Source: Micromonospora sp. WMMA1947 (GTDB lineage: Bacteria; Actinomycetota; Actinomycetes; Mycobacteriales; Micromonosporaceae). From it: a stretch of DNA of 64,000 bases. Below the pieces are notes generated by a model. That model was not told where the DNA came from, searched no databases, and saw only the letters and a list, made by a program, of their open reading frames with translations. Shown piece after piece: positions 38,343 to 48,168 of this stretch. A program made the position numbers and the translations under genes. Each line of letters begins with the position of its first letter. Positions within the stretch are counted from its first letter, which is position 1. The stretch is from NCBI RefSeq assembly GCF_027497355.1, contig NZ_CP114909.1, positions 5,910,001 through 5,974,000 of the forward strand, written 5' to 3'.

Positions 38343-39608
38343 CTACGCTCCGATCTCGTCACCGGCGACCGGGCGGCCCATCGGCGCCTCGGTCACCTCG
38401 TCCAGTCCGTCCAGCAGGTGACCCATCCGGTCCCGCTTGGTGCGCAGGTAGCGCACGTTCTCCGGGTTGGACCGCACGGGCAGCCCCTCCCGCCCGGTCA
38501 CGGTGAGGCCGTATCCCTCCAGCCCGGCCCGTTTGGCCGGGTTGTTGGTCAGCAGCCGCATCGACCGCACGCCCAGGTCGTAGAGGATCTGCGCGCCGGT
38601 GCCGTAGTCGCGGGCGTCGGCCGGCAGGCCCAGGTCGAGGTTCGCGTCCACGGTGTCGCGGCCCTGGTCCTGGAGCTGGTACGCCTGGAGCTTGTGCAGC
38701 AGGCCGATGCCCCGGCCCTCGTGCCCGCGCACGTAGAGGACCACACCGCGTCCCTCCGCGGCGACCCGGGCCAGCGCGGCCTGCAACTGCGGCCCGCAGT
38801 CGCAGCGCAGCGAGCCGAACACGTCGCCGGTGAGGCACTCGGAGTGCACCCGCACCAGCACGTCCCGCCCGTCGCCCAGGTCGCCCATGACCAGCGCGAC
38901 GTGCTCGGCCGGGTCGTGCTCGGCGCGGTAGCCGAGCGCCCGGAACACGCCGTACGGGGTGGGCATCCGCGCCTCGGCGGCCAGCTCGACCTGCTTCTCG
39001 GTACGCCGCCGGTAGGCGATCAGGTCCGCGATGGTGACCAGCGTCAGCCCGTGCTCGGCGCAGAACTTCTCCAGGTCCGGCAGGCGCATCATGGTGCCGT
39101 CGTCGTTCACCAGCTCGCAGAGCACGCCGGCCGGGCGCAGCCCGGCCAGCCGGGTCAGGTCCACCGCCGCCTCGGTGTGCCCGGGCCGGCGCAGCACCCC
39201 GCCGGCGCGGGCGCGCAGCGGCACCACGTGACCGGGCCGGGCCAGGTCGGTGGGGCCGGTGGCGGCGTCGGCGAGCAGCCGGATGGTGTGCGACCGGTCG
39301 GCGGCCGAGATGCCGGTGCTGACGCCCTCCCGGGCGTCCACCGTCACCGTGTACGCGGTGCCCCGCCGGTCCTGGTTCGTGTGGTGCATCGGCGGGAGGT
39401 CGAGCCGGTCGCACTCGTCCTCGGTCAGCGGCACGCAGATGTAGCCGGAGGTGTAGCGGACCATGAACGCGACCAGCTCCGGGGTGGCCAGCTCGGCCGC
39501 GAAGATCAGGTCGCCCTCGTTCTCGCGGTCCTCGTCGTCGACCACCACCACCGGACGCCCGGCGGCGATGTCCGCCACCGCCTGCTCGATCGAACCGAAC
39601 GTGCTCAT
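38343..39608 (-). CDS. ribBA: Bifunctional DHBP synthase / GTP cyclohydrolase II
   Basis: A 421-residue fusion. The N-terminal half (about 1-200) is 3,4-dihydroxy-2-butanone-4-phosphate synthase with [18 protein letters not shown] and [18 protein letters not shown]. The C-terminal half is GTP cyclohydrolase II with the zinc cysteines in [20 protein letters not shown] and [14 protein letters not shown]. It supplies both precursors of riboflavin. ATG 39608 overlaps the ribM stop by 4 bases. Confidence 0.97.
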   Translation of the reverse strand: MSTFGSIEQAVADIAAGRPVVVVDDEDRENEGDLIFAAELATPELVAFMVRYTSGYICVPLTEDECDRLDLPPMHHTNQDRRGTAYTVTVDAREGVSTGISAADRSHTIRLLADAATGPTDLARPGHVVPLRARAGGVLRRPGHTEAAVDLTRLAGLRPAGVLCELVNDDGTMMRLPDLEKFCAEHGLTLVTIADLIAYRRRTEKQVELAAEARMPTPYGVFRALGYRAEHDPAEHVALVMGDLGDGRDVLVRVHSECLTGDVFGSLRCDCGPQLQAALARVAAEGRGVVLYVRGHEGRGIGLLHKLQAYQLQDQGRDTVDANLDLGLPADARDYGTGAQILYDLGVRSMRLLTNNPAKRAGLEGYGLTVTGREGLPVRSNPENVRYLRTKRDRMGHLLDGLDEVTEAPMGRPVAGDEIGA

Positions 39609-40303
39609 GCCACGGCCTCCGAGTACGTCGCCGGGATCGGGGCGGGCGCGGTCGCGACGGCCCGGGAGGTGCGCCACCAGCTGTACAGGCCGGCGGCGCA
39701 GAACGCGCCGTAGACCAGGTACATGGCGGCCGACGGGTAGAAGCCGCCGCGCAGCAGCAGCGGTACGCCGACCGCGTCGACGGCGATCCAGATCAGCCAG
39801 AACTCGACCCAGCCGCGGGCCATGCCGTAGGTGGCGAGCAGGCTGCCGACCAGGATCCAGGCGTCCGGCAGCGGCCCCCACGAGCCGAGCGCGGCGAGCA
39901 CCGGGTACGCGGCGGCGGTGCCGACGACGGCGGCGACGAGCAGGCCGAGCCGCTCCGGCCAGGTGGCCCAGCGCGGCACCACGGCCGGCTGGTCCCCGCC
40001 ACCGCCGCGCCGGTTGCGCGACCAGCGCCACCAGCCGTACACGCTGACGGTGAAGAAGAAGACCTGCCGGCCGGCCTGGCCGTAGAGGTCGTGCGCCTGC
40101 GGGGTGACGAAGACGCCGCCGAGGAACACGGTGAGCAGCAGCGCGTTGCCGATCATGCCGACCGGCCAGGCCCAGACCACCCGGCGCAGCCCGAGCAGCG
40201 CCGAGGCGAGCCCGAAGCCGTTGCCGACGATCTCCCGGACCAGCACCGGCGAACCGGCCACGTGCACCTGGGCGTCGAGCAGCCAGCCGAGCGGGCCCAT
40301 CAC
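39605..40303 (-). CDS. ribM: PnuC/RibM-family transporter, probable riboflavin uptake
   Basis: A 232-residue membrane protein with 7 hydrophobic segments and the PnuC-type core, including [12 protein letters not shown] and [20 protein letters not shown]. In other actinobacteria PnuC relatives inside FMN-riboswitch operons (RibM/PnuX) transport riboflavin, and this gene sits between ribE and ribBA under such a riboswitch. Vitamin specificity is therefore inferred from context. GTG 40303 overlaps the ribE stop; ATG 40300 is an equal alternative. Confidence 0.82.
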   Translation of the reverse strand: MMGPLGWLLDAQVHVAGSPVLVREIVGNGFGLASALLGLRRVVWAWPVGMIGNALLLTVFLGGVFVTPQAHDLYGQAGRQVFFFTVSVYGWWRWSRNRRGGGGDQPAVVPRWATWPERLGLLVAAVVGTAAAYPVLAALGSWGPLPDAWILVGSLLATYGMARGWVEFWLIWIAVDAVGVPLLLRGGFYPSAAMYLVYGAFCAAGLYSWWRTSRAVATAPAPIPATYSEAVA

Positions 40304-40911
40304 CGCGCACCCCCCGCGCTCCGGTCGCCGAGCAGCCGCTCGACGTACTTGGCCAGCACGTCCACCTCGAGGTTGACCGGGTCACCGACCTGCTTGCTGC
40401 CGAGCACCGTGAGTTTGAGCGTGGTGGGGATCAGACCGACCGAGAACCAGTCGTCGCCGGCCTCGGCGACGGTCAGGGACACGCCGTCGACGGTGATCGA
40501 GCCCTTCTCCACGACGTACCGGGCCAGCCCGGCGGGCAGCCGGAACCGCACGGTCTCCCACTGCGCGGCCGGCTCCCGGGCGACGATCTCACCGACGCCG
40601 TCGACGTGACCCTGCACCAGGTGCCCGCCGAGGCGGCTGTTGAGCGCGGCGGCCCGTTCCAGGTTGACCGGGTCGCCGGGGCGCAGCGCGCCCAGCGCGG
40701 TGCGGCGCAGCGTCTCGCCCATCACGTCGGCGGTGAAGACACCGCCGTCGACGTCGACCACGGTGAGGCAGACGCCGTTGACCGCGATCGAGTCGCCGTG
40801 CCGGGCGTCCGAGGTGACGAGCGGGCCGCGGATGGCGACCAGCGCGGAGTCGTCCCCGGTCTCGGTGCTCCGGACGATCTCGCCCAGTTCCTCGACGATG
40901 CCGGTGAACAT
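40300..40911 (-). CDS. ribE: Riboflavin synthase alpha chain
   Basis: A 203-residue protein with two lumazine-binding barrels. Repeat 1 starts [16 protein letters not shown] and repeat 2 [17 protein letters not shown], each with an [11 protein letters not shown] / [11 protein letters not shown] substrate strand. It dismutates two 6,7-dimethyl-8-ribityllumazine to riboflavin. It starts 1 base after the ribD stop. Confidence 0.97.
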   Translation of the reverse strand: MFTGIVEELGEIVRSTETGDDSALVAIRGPLVTSDARHGDSIAVNGVCLTVVDVDGGVFTADVMGETLRRTALGALRPGDPVNLERAAALNSRLGGHLVQGHVDGVGEIVAREPAAQWETVRFRLPAGLARYVVEKGSITVDGVSLTVAEAGDDWFSVGLIPTTLKLTVLGSKQVGDPVNLEVDVLAKYVERLLGDRSAGGAR

Positions 40912-40912
40912 G

Positions 40913-41974
40913 TCAGGCCTCCCTCTTCCGGGGCAGCGCGGTGATCCGCAGGTCGGGACCGACCCGCGTAACGTCGGTGATCTCCAGGTCGATGGCGTCG
41001 GCGATGGTCGTCACGCCGGCGTCGCGCAGCGCGGTCGGGCCGGCGCCGAGCAGCTTCGGCGCGACGTACCCGACGATCTTGTCGACCAGGCCGGCGGCGA
41101 GGAACGCGCCGGCCAGCGTGGGCCCGCCCTCCAGCAGCGCGGCCCGCACGCCCCGGTGGTGCAGCTCCGCGAGCAGCGCCGCCAGGTCGACCCGGCCGTC
41201 CGGGCCGGCGCCGACCTCCGCGGCGGTGGCCACCCAGGTGCGGGCGGCGCCGTCGCGGACCCGGGCGTCGGCCGGGGTACGCCCCGAGCTGTCCACCACC
41301 ACCCGCAGCGGCTGCCGGATGGCGAGCGTGCCGTCGCGCAGGTTGCGTGCGGTGAGGCGGGGGTCGTCGGTGAGGACGGTGCCCACCCCGGCGAGCACCG
41401 CGTCGACGGTGCCGCGCAGCGCGTGCACGTCGATCCGGGCCGCCTCGGAGGTGATCCACATGCTGGTGCCGTCGGCGGCGGCGGAGCGCCCGTCGAGCGT
41501 GGCCGCGTACTTCCAGATCACGTACGGCCAGCCCCGGCGCATCGAGGTGAGCCAGGCCACGTTGCCGGCCTCGGCCTCCTGGCCGCGTACCCCCAGATCG
41601 ACCTGGACCCCGGCGGCGCGCAGCGTGGCCGCGCCGCCGGAGGCGACCGGGTTGGGGTCGGGGACGGCGATCACCACGCGGGACACCCCGGCGGCGATGA
41701 GCGCGTGGCTGCAGGGGCCGGTGCGGCCGGTGTGGTCGCAGGGTTCGAGGGTGACCACAGCGGTGCCGCCGCGGGCGCGCGTGCCGGCCTGGGCCAGCGC
41801 GACGATCTCCGCGTGCGGGCCGCCGGCGTACGCGTGGAAGCCCTCGCCGACGACCTCGCCGTCGGCGCCGAGCAGCACGCAGCCGACCACCGGATTGGGG
41901 CTCGTGGCGCCGAGGCCGCGCGCGGCCAGTTCGATGGCACGACGCATCGCCTCGTCGACGGAGACGCTCGCCAT
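40913..41974 (-). CDS. ribD: Riboflavin biosynthesis deaminase/reductase
   Basis: A 353-residue bifunctional RibD. The N-terminal zinc deaminase (about 1-145) has GPHAEIVALAQAG and EPCDHTGRTGPCSHALIAAG, which supply the His and two Cys ligands and the catalytic Glu. The C-terminal NADPH reductase (about 150-353) has VIWKYAATLDGRSAAADGTS and LEGGPTLAGAFLAAGLVDK. ATG 41974 has AGGCGG upstream. First gene after the FMN riboswitch. Confidence 0.97.
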   Translation of the reverse strand: MASVSVDEAMRRAIELAARGLGATSPNPVVGCVLLGADGEVVGEGFHAYAGGPHAEIVALAQAGTRARGGTAVVTLEPCDHTGRTGPCSHALIAAGVSRVVIAVPDPNPVASGGAATLRAAGVQVDLGVRGQEAEAGNVAWLTSMRRGWPYVIWKYAATLDGRSAAADGTSMWITSEAARIDVHALRGTVDAVLAGVGTVLTDDPRLTARNLRDGTLAIRQPLRVVVDSSGRTPADARVRDGAARTWVATAAEVGAGPDGRVDLAALLAELHHRGVRAALLEGGPTLAGAFLAAGLVDKIVGYVAPKLLGAGPTALRDAGVTTIADAIDLEITDVTRVGPDLRITALPRKREA

Positions 41975-42139
41975 GGCCGCCTGTCCTCCCGCTCGCCGGT
42001 CACGCGCGGGCGGTTCGGGAGCAGCGGCACGAAGGCCGCGGACACGCGGCGGCGGGAAACCCGGGGACGGCAGTGCCGACCCCGGGGAGCCCACGCGGCG
42101 GCTGAGGGTGCTCAGCGGCCGGCAGGGGCCTCCCCCGTT

Positions 42140-42306
42140 CCGCGCGCTGTCTCCCATCCGGACTTTCTGGGGGCGGACGAGCCGCACCCCAACCGTCGGC
42201 CCCGGATTCTCACCAGGTCCACCGTCCGGCCGAAGCCGTCCGGGTCGCGGGCTTACCACGGTCGGACCGTGGATCACCGCCGGTTCGGAATTTCACCGAG
42301 CCCCGC
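42140..42306 (-). ncRNA. FMN riboswitch (RFN element)
   Basis: The minus strand carries the conserved RFN blocks in order: GGGGCTCGGTGAAATTCC at the 5' end (42304 downward), TAAGCCCGCGACCC, GGACCTGGTGAGAATCCG, GGCCGACGGTTGGGGT and AGTCCGGATGGGAGA near 42165. It lies about 165 bases before ribD in a 413-base stretch without genes (41975-42387). FMN binding would reduce expression of the rib genes. Between it and ribD, a GC-rich segment (41990-42130) may hold the terminator or anti-SD switch. Confidence 0.96.
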
Positions 42307-42330
42307 CAGCGCGTGGTGGGTACACGGGAA

Positions 42331-42336
42331 GTCTTA
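42331..42336 (-). promoter_or_regulatory. -10 candidate of the rib operon
   Basis: The minus strand reads GTGTAAGACTTCC, with TAAGAC about 25 bases before the riboswitch 5' end; this fits transcription starting just ahead of the aptamer. Confidence 0.45.
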
Positions 42337-42387
42337 CACGTTCCGCCCGGCCGTGCGCCACAGAGGCGAGCTACCTCACAGGGCCGG

Positions 42388-43344
42388 TCAGGTGACGCCG
42401 CGACGGCGGTCCACCGCCACGTACGAGCCGGGCTGGCTCTTGGCCACTGTCTTCATCTCCGAGGCCACCGCGATCGCCTCCAGCGGGTCGGTGAACCGCT
42501 TGCCGGAATCGGACAGCGACACGCCGATGGAGAGCGTGACGAGCGCGGCGCGGCGGATGTTCCCGCGCCGGTCCTTCAGCTCGACGAAGCCGCGTTCCCG
42601 GTCGGTGGCGTCGTAGAGCGCGTCCGCGGCCTTCTCGAAGTCGACCACGGCCCGGCTGGTCAGCGGCCGGACCTGGTTGGGGGCGCAGACGATGACGAAG
42701 TCGTCGCCGCCGACGTGGCCGAGGAACGCCGGTGGCAGCCCGATCGACACCACCGCCCGGTGCAGGCTGCGGGCCAGGGCGGAGATGAACTCGTCGCCGC
42801 GCACGAAGCCGTACCGGTCGTTGACGCTCTTGAACCGGTCGATGTCGATGTAGCCGACGGCGTAGTCGACGCCGTTGCGCACCCGGTCGCTGATCTCCCG
42901 CCGGATCCGGCTGTTGCCGGGCAGGCCGGTCAGCGGCGAGACCTCCCGGAACTCCTTGTTGCGCCGCAGCGTGGAGTTGACCCGGGCCACCAGTTCCAGC
43001 GTGTCGAACGGCTTGACCAGGTAGTCGTCCGCGCCGACGCTGAGCCCGTTGACCTTGTCCTGGGTCATCCCCTTGGCGGTGAGCATGATCACCGGCAGGG
43101 CCGAGGTCATCGGGTCGGCGCGCAGCCGCCGGGTCAGTTCCAGCCCGTCGATGCGCGGCATCATCAGGTCGACCACGGCGAGGTCGGGCCGCTGCCGCTC
43201 GATGATCTCCAGCGCCTCCTGGCCGTCGGCGGCGTGCAGCACCTCGAAGCCGTGCAGGCGCAGGTTGAACTCGACGAAGCGGGCGATGTCCTCGTCGTCG
43301 TCGACGACGAGGATCACGTCGGGTCGCTCGCCGGCCGGGTCCAT
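42388..43344 (-). CDS. REC-GGDEF response regulator (putative diguanylate cyclase)
   Basis: A 318-residue protein. The receiver domain (about 8-125) has the acidic pair in LVVDDDEDIARF, the phospho-acceptor Asp in AVVDLMMPRIDG and the lysine in DDYLVKPFD. The GGDEF domain (about 135-310) has DIDRFKSVNDRYGF and the active-site loop GHVGGDDFVIV, i.e. GGDDF, a variant that usually keeps the key acids. No clear RxxD inhibitory site precedes it. The output is probably cyclic-di-GMP; no kinase gene is adjacent. It starts 1 base after rpe, so they are probably co-transcribed. Confidence 0.9.
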   Translation of the reverse strand: MDPAGERPDVILVVDDDEDIARFVEFNLRLHGFEVLHAADGQEALEIIERQRPDLAVVDLMMPRIDGLELTRRLRADPMTSALPVIMLTAKGMTQDKVNGLSVGADDYLVKPFDTLELVARVNSTLRRNKEFREVSPLTGLPGNSRIRREISDRVRNGVDYAVGYIDIDRFKSVNDRYGFVRGDEFISALARSLHRAVVSIGLPPAFLGHVGGDDFVIVCAPNQVRPLTSRAVVDFEKAADALYDATDRERGFVELKDRRGNIRRAALVTLSIGVSLSDSGKRFTDPLEAIAVASEMKTVAKSQPGSYVAVDRRRGVT

Positions 43345-43345
43345 C

Positions 43346-44026
43346 TCAGGCCCCGGTCATCGCGCGTTCCGCCAGGCCCCGCAGGCGGCGTACCGCCTCC
43401 GCGGGATCGTCAGCGCCGTAGACGGCGGTGCCCGCGACGAACGCGTCGGCGCCGGCCGCGGCGGCCTGCTCGATGGTGTCCGCGGCGATGCCGCCGTCGA
43501 CCTCGATGCGCAGCTCCAGGTGCCCGCTGTCGACGTGCCGGCGGGCCGCGCGCACCTTGTCCAGCAGTTGCGGCAGGAAACGCTGGCCGCCGAAGCCGGC
43601 CTTGATCGTCATGATCAGCAGCGTGTCGAAGCTCGGCAGCAGCTCCAGGTACGGCTCGATCGGAGTGTCCCGGTCGATCGCCAGCCCCGCCTTCGCCCCG
43701 GCCGAGCGCAGGTCCTTCGCGAGCGCCACCGGGTCGTCGCACGCCTCGGCGTGGAACGTGACGTTGTACGCGCCCGCGTCGGCGTACCCGGGCGCCCAGC
43801 GGCGCGGGTCCTCGATCATCAGGTGCACGTCGAAGGGGATCTCCGTGACGGCACGCAGGCTCTGCACCACCGGCAGCCCGATGGTCAGATTGGGCACGAA
43901 GTGGTTGTCCATGACGTCCACGTGCAGCCAGTCGGCGGCGGGCTCCACGGCACGGACCTCGTCGGCGAGGCGGGCGAAATCGGCGGCCAGGATGCTGGGC
44001 GCGACGATCGGCGGCGGTACTGTCAC
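43346..44026 (-). CDS. rpe: Ribulose-phosphate 3-epimerase
   Basis: A 226-residue TIM-barrel epimerase interconverting ribulose-5-P and xylulose-5-P. It has [16 protein letters not shown], the metal-binding [26 protein letters not shown] and [20 protein letters not shown]. All metal residues (His, Asp, His, Asp) are present. GTG 44026 has no ribosome site; a TACACT sits 6 bases upstream, so the mRNA may be leaderless. Confidence 0.96.
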   Translation of the reverse strand: MTVPPPIVAPSILAADFARLADEVRAVEPAADWLHVDVMDNHFVPNLTIGLPVVQSLRAVTEIPFDVHLMIEDPRRWAPGYADAGAYNVTFHAEACDDPVALAKDLRSAGAKAGLAIDRDTPIEPYLELLPSFDTLLIMTIKAGFGGQRFLPQLLDKVRAARRHVDSGHLELRIEVDGGIAADTIEQAAAAGADAFVAGTAVYGADDPAEAVRRLRGLAERAMTGA

Positions 44027-44032
44027 CGGGCC

Positions 44033-44038
44033 AGTGTA
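44033..44038 (-). promoter_or_regulatory. -10 candidate giving leaderless rpe
   Basis: The minus strand reads TACACT six bases before GTG 44026. No Shine-Dalgarno and no strong -35 are seen. Confidence 0.4.
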
Positions 44039-44206
44039 CGAACGCGGTGATCCGGAGGTAGCGGCACGGCTCCCGGAGCGACAGCTGGTGATCCTTCCGT
44101 GACCGATGGTGCATCATCGGGCCGTCCGGCGAGAAATTCGGCACGAATAGTCGCCGGTGACTGGCCGATCGATTGAAAGGTGACGAAACTCCTACAGGGA
44201 CGGTCA

Positions 44207-44218
44207 CGTATGCTGCAC
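44207..44218 (+). promoter_or_regulatory. Duplicated promoter element 1 (septum-family lipoprotein)
   Basis: CGTATGCTGCAC, with TATGCT as a -10-like hexamer, is repeated exactly before the paralogue at 45184-45195. It lies 69 bases before ATG 44288. The rest of the 261-base gap (44027-44287) shows no gene. Confidence 0.55.
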
Positions 44219-44287
44219 GCCCGGGCGCGGGGGACGCCGGTCGGGCCTATGACGACCGGCTGTCATCTCTCCCGGAAGGGGCGGACG

Positions 44288-45175
44288 ATGCGACGGTGGC
44301 TCCACGTGCTCGCGCTGGCCGGCGCCGCGACGGTGGTGCTCGCGGGATGCGCACAGGCGCACCGGGCCGACGGCGACCTGATCGACGACTGGGCGGCACT
44401 GCCGGTGCCGCAACTGTTCGTCCCGGCGACCGAGGCGTGCCTGCCCCGGCTGAGCACCGTGGTGTCCGCCGCCACGTACGAGACGGTGAACTGCGCGGGC
44501 AGCCACCTGGCCGAGACCGTGCACGTCGGCCGGTTCACCGGGCCGGAGGCGCAGGGCGTACGCCCGGAACCGGGCTCGCCGGCGCTGCGGACCGCGCGCG
44601 CCGAGTGCGACCAGCGGGCGCGGGAGATGATCGGCGGGGACTGGCACGCCGCCCGGCTCACGCTGAACATCGCGCTGCCGACGGTGACCGCCTGGGCGTC
44701 CGGCGCCCGCTGGTTCCGGTGCGACCTGGCCGAGACCGACAGCATCGACAACACCCGCCCGGTCAACCGGGTCGGCAGCCTGCGGGGCGCGCTCGTCGGC
44801 GACAACCCGCTGGTGCACAGGTGCTTCGACCCGAAGCTGATCGGCCAGAACCTCAACTACATGGCCCCGGTGCTGTGCACCGAACCGCACCGGGCGGAGT
44901 TCGTCGGCGTCTACGAGGAACGCGACATGAGCTGGGCGGAGTTCACCCGCGGCGCGCCCACCACGCACCGGCGCTGCATGACGCTGATCGCCGCGTTCGC
45001 CGAGGTGCCGGACAACGCCGAGCTGCCGTACCGGGCCGGGTCCATCTTCTACCCGCCGTCGGAGCGGGAGTGGGAGGAGGGCGACCGGGGCGTGCGCTGT
45101 TTCCTGTGGAGCGACGACCGCAAGCTGAACCGCTCGGTGCGCGGAGCCGGGCCCGAGGGACTCCCGGTGACCTGA
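44288..45175 (+). CDS. Septum-formation-family lipoprotein, copy 1
   Basis: A 295-residue secreted lipoprotein. The signal peptide MRRWLHVLALAGAATVV ends in the lipobox LAGC, so Cys18-20 would be lipid-anchored. Two related halves follow, each with paired cysteines and an H-x-AE(T/F)V motif: SHLAETVHVG (about 78) and PHRAEFVGVYEE (about 205), the pattern of the septum_formation family. ATG 44288 has GGAAGGGGCGG upstream; the frame is open further upstream but without a signal peptide. Most members are uncharacterised, and a septation role rests on the family name only. The next gene is a tandem paralogue. Confidence 0.8.
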   Translation: MRRWLHVLALAGAATVVLAGCAQAHRADGDLIDDWAALPVPQLFVPATEACLPRLSTVVSAATYETVNCAGSHLAETVHVGRFTGPEAQGVRPEPGSPALRTARAECDQRAREMIGGDWHAARLTLNIALPTVTAWASGARWFRCDLAETDSIDNTRPVNRVGSLRGALVGDNPLVHRCFDPKLIGQNLNYMAPVLCTEPHRAEFVGVYEERDMSWAEFTRGAPTTHRRCMTLIAAFAEVPDNAELPYRAGSIFYPPSEREWEEGDRGVRCFLWSDDRKLNRSVRGAGPEGLPVT

Positions 45176-45183
45176 GCGACTGC

Positions 45184-45195
45184 CGTATGCTGCAC
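45184..45195 (+). promoter_or_regulatory. Duplicated promoter element 2 (septum-family lipoprotein)
   Basis: CGTATGCTGCAC, identical to the element at 44207-44218, lies 56 bases before ATG 45252 and 8 bases after the first gene's stop. The second copy thus has its own promoter. Confidence 0.55.
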
Positions 45196-45251
45196 CGCCG
45201 AGGCGTACCGGTCGGCCGGACGGCTCCGGACGACGGGGGAGGTCGGTCGGG

Positions 45252-46142
45252 ATGCGGCGATGGTGGACGGCGGTCACCGTGGGCGCGGTGATGGCGCTGG
45301 CGCTCGGCGGCTGCGCCGCGCCGGCCGGGGTCGACAGGGACCTGACCGACGACTGGCCCGCGTTCGCCGCGCCCGTCGGTTTCGTGCCGCAGTCCGGCGC
45401 CTGCCATCCCACCGTCGCCGACGTCGGATACCTCAGCGGCTACCAGCCGGTCGACTGCGCCGCCCCGCACCGCACCGAGACACTGCACGTGGGCACGATG
45501 ACCGGGGCGGAGGCGGAGCGTTCCGCGCCGCCGCGCACCGGATCGGCCGGGATGCGCGCCGCGCACGCCGACTGCGGCCGGCAGGTCACCCGCGCCGTCG
45601 GCGCGGACTGGCGCTCCGGGCGGCTGCGACTGGCGGTGGTCTTCCCGTCGGCGCTGGCGTGGTCCGGCGGGGCCCGCTGGTACCGCTGCGACGTCGCCGA
45701 GGTGACCGATCTGGACGAGGGCGCCGTGGCCCAGCGCACCGGAAGCCTGCGCGGGGCGCTCAAGCCCGGCTCGAAGCTCGCGCTCGGCTGCTTCAACCCG
45801 AAGCTGCGCAAGGACGAGGTGGAGTCGATGCGGCCGGTGGCCTGCACCAGCAAGCACCACGCCGAGTTCGTCGGCGTCTACCAGGCGCCGGACATCAGCT
45901 ACGCGGAGTTCGACCGCACGCCGCTGCGCACGCACAAGGCCTGCCGGGGCCTGATCGCCAAGTACGCCGGGCTGCCGAACGACGGCAACATGCAGTACCG
46001 GGCCGGGACCATCATCTACCACCCGTACGAGGAGCAGTGGCGCGACGGGGACCGGGGCGTGCAGTGCTTCCTGTGGGTCTCCGGGCGGACGCTGACCAAG
46101 TCGGTCAAGGGCGCGGGCGCCAAGGCGCTGCCGATCAACTGA
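45252..46142 (+). CDS. Septum-formation-family lipoprotein, copy 2
   Basis: A 296-residue paralogue of the preceding gene with the same plan: signal peptide MRRWWTAVTVGAVMALA, lipobox LGGC, then the repeat-like halves with PHRTETLHVGTMTG and HHAEFVGVYQAPDIS. The cysteine positions and the closing GDRGVQCFLW block are conserved between copies (GDRGVRCFLW in copy 1). Copies differ widely elsewhere, so the duplication is old. A hairpin terminator follows. Confidence 0.8.
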   Translation: MRRWWTAVTVGAVMALALGGCAAPAGVDRDLTDDWPAFAAPVGFVPQSGACHPTVADVGYLSGYQPVDCAAPHRTETLHVGTMTGAEAERSAPPRTGSAGMRAAHADCGRQVTRAVGADWRSGRLRLAVVFPSALAWSGGARWYRCDVAEVTDLDEGAVAQRTGSLRGALKPGSKLALGCFNPKLRKDEVESMRPVACTSKHHAEFVGVYQAPDISYAEFDRTPLRTHKACRGLIAKYAGLPNDGNMQYRAGTIIYHPYEEQWRDGDRGVQCFLWVSGRTLTKSVKGAGAKALPIN

Positions 46143-46144
46143 GA

Positions 46145-46180
46145 CCCGGGCGGGGCGGGCCGGCGCCCACCCCGCCCGGG
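46145..46180. terminator. Bidirectional hairpin between convergent genes
   Basis: Perfect 11-base arms CCCGGGCGGGG and CCCCGCCCGGG occupy the 43-base gap between the septum-family gene and the M28 peptidase gene. Confidence 0.75.
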
Positions 46181-46185
46181 GCCGC

Positions 46186-47934
46186 TCAGCCGACCTGCAG
46201 CGTCACGTCGTCGACGACGAAGCTGGTCTGCAACGAGGAGTCCTCGACCCCGGTCCACTTGAGCGTGACCGTCTGACCGGCGTACGCGGCCAGGTTGAAG
46301 GTGCGCTGGGTGTAGCCGGTGGCCTTGTTCAGGTTCGAGTACGTGGCCAGCGTGGTCGAGCCGACCTGCACGGTGAGCTTGTCGTACGCGACCGAGCTGG
46401 TCGTCTCGGCCGTGTCGATGTGCAGCCAGAACGAGAACGTGTAGCTGCTGCACCCGGCCGGCAGCGTGACCGACTGGGACAGCGTGTCGGTCCGCGAGGA
46501 GCCGTACCCGTTCATCCACGCCTTGTACGACCCGGTGCGGGCCGCCTGGCTGGAGCTGTTGGTGATCACGCCGGAGCTGGCGGTCCACGGCGTGGTGCCG
46601 GACTCGAAGCTGCTGTTGCCGATGAGCTGCCCGCCGGTGCAGCCGCCGCTGCCGCCGGTCACGGTGATCGTGTAGCTGGCGGTGCGGGTGGCCGAACCGG
46701 TGCCGGTCACGGTGAGCGTGAACGTGCCGGTGGTGGCCGACGACGAGGCGCTGACCGTCATGGTGGACGAGCCGCCCGACGTGACCGACGACGGGCTGAA
46801 GCTCACCGAGACCCCGCTCGGGGCGCCGCTGGCGGACAACGAGACGGTCTGCGCGCTGCCGGCGGTGGTGGCGGTGCTGACCGTGGCGGTGGTGGAGCCA
46901 CCCCGGGCGACGCTGCCGGAGGTGGGGCTCACCGAGACGGAGAAGTCGTTGGTGGGCGTGCCGCCGCCGACCGCGAGCGCCCAGATCGCGTACGCCACGC
47001 CGTCCGCGGCCCGGTTCAGGATGGTCGTGTTGATGTTGCTGGTGTTGTCGCAGGAGCGGTGGTAGCAGCCGTCGTACGCCGCGCCCGCGGTGCCGCCCCA
47101 CTTGCTGGCCTGCGCCGAGGACTTGGTGTAGCTGGCGCCCGCCGCGTAGCCGGAGGTCTGGATGCCGGCGTTGGCGAACGAGTAGTCGTCGGAGCGGCCC
47201 TGCCCCTCGGTGTTCTCCTCCGGCGAGATGCCGAACGAGTCCCAGTACGCCTTCAGCGGCGCGGCGGTGGCCGAGGTGATCCGGTTGATGAAGTAGCCGC
47301 CGTTGGGCGAACCCACCATGTCGAAGTTGTAGTAGCCCTTGATGTAGCCGCGCTGGGTGGAGCTGAGCTGGTTGACGTAGTGCTTGGAGCCCTGCAGCCC
47401 CTGCTCCTCGCCGTTCCACCAGGCGAACCGGACCCGCTTGGTCATGGTCGGGTTCTGCGCGGCCAGTACCAGCGCGTTCTCCAGCAGCACCGACGAACCG
47501 GAGGCGTTGTCGTTGATGCCGGGGCCGGCGGCGACGCCGTCCAGGTGCGCGCCGAACATGACGACCTGGTCCGAGGGGCCCTGCGGCCACTCGGCGATCA
47601 GGTTGTTGCCCGGGTAGGTGCAGGTGGAGCAGTTCTGCTCGGTGACCGTGTAGCCGGCGGCCTGGAGCTTGCCCTTGACGTAGTTGACCGACGCCGTGTA
47701 GCCGGCCGAGCCGGAGCGCCGGTTGCCCCCGTTGCTGGTGGCGATGGAGTTGAACTGGCTGAGGTGGGCCTGGATGTTGCTGAGGGAGACGTCCGGCGCG
47801 GCGAGCGCGGCGACGGCCGGGGCGGGGGCGGAGGCCGGAGCGGGCGCGGCGGAGGCGGTGCCGGCCAGGCTCGCCGTCGTCAGGGTGGCGACGAGGGCGA
47901 GCGCGAGGCTCGTGGTCGGCGTTCTGCGTCTCAT
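46186..47934 (-). CDS. Secreted M28-family zinc aminopeptidase
   Basis: A 582-residue extracellular peptidase. Residues 1-30 are a signal peptide ([20 protein letters not shown] ... ASAA). The M28 domain (about 50-330) carries the two-zinc ligands and catalytic acid: [38 protein letters not shown] and CYHRSCDN, as in the Streptomyces griseus aminopeptidase. A Ser/Thr-rich Ig-like domain (about 340-430) follows, then a C-terminal jelly-roll module (about 438-582, from [16 protein letters not shown] to [11 protein letters not shown]) of the carbohydrate- or protein-binding kind. ATG 47934 follows GAGGAG. Confidence 0.93.
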   Translation of the reverse strand: MRRRTPTTSLALALVATLTTASLAGTASAAPAPASAPAPAVAALAAPDVSLSNIQAHLSQFNSIATSNGGNRRSGSAGYTASVNYVKGKLQAAGYTVTEQNCSTCTYPGNNLIAEWPQGPSDQVVMFGAHLDGVAAGPGINDNASGSSVLLENALVLAAQNPTMTKRVRFAWWNGEEQGLQGSKHYVNQLSSTQRGYIKGYYNFDMVGSPNGGYFINRITSATAAPLKAYWDSFGISPEENTEGQGRSDDYSFANAGIQTSGYAAGASYTKSSAQASKWGGTAGAAYDGCYHRSCDNTSNINTTILNRAADGVAYAIWALAVGGGTPTNDFSVSVSPTSGSVARGGSTTATVSTATTAGSAQTVSLSASGAPSGVSVSFSPSSVTSGGSSTMTVSASSSATTGTFTLTVTGTGSATRTASYTITVTGGSGGCTGGQLIGNSSFESGTTPWTASSGVITNSSSQAARTGSYKAWMNGYGSSRTDTLSQSVTLPAGCSSYTFSFWLHIDTAETTSSVAYDKLTVQVGSTTLATYSNLNKATGYTQRTFNLAAYAGQTVTLKWTGVEDSSLQTSFVVDDVTLQVG

Positions 47935-47987
47935 GGAGACTCCTCGTGGGGGTTCGGCGGGCGGGGTGCCGGGACCGGTGATCGGAA

Positions 47988-48015
47988 CAGTTACATGTAT
48001 CGATCGCACAGTCAA
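47988..48015 (-). promoter_or_regulatory. Sigma-A-type promoter of the M28 peptidase
   Basis: On the minus strand TTGACT (48015-48010) and TAACTG (47993-47988) are 16 bases apart in a locally AT-rich stretch, 54 bases before the ATG. Confidence 0.5.
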
Positions 48016-48094
48016 CGGGCTGTCACATCCCACCGACCCCCTCCCCCCACCGGGATGCCGCACACGCTCCATCCCTCCCCATTTCGCCGCACGA

Positions 48095-48151
48095 CGATCA
48101 AGGAGTTCGCGCCCGGGCACGACGGACCCGGAGGCACGAACTCCTCGATCG
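48095..48151 (-). terminator. Hairpin terminator of def-fmt-rsmB
   Basis: CGATCAAGGAGTTCG and CGAACTCCTCGATCG pair with one G-U-type mismatch, and an inner CCGGG/CCCGG strengthens the stem. It begins 18 bases after the rsmB stop. Confidence 0.65.
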
Positions 48152-48168
48152 ACTGCGGGAGGGGTGGG

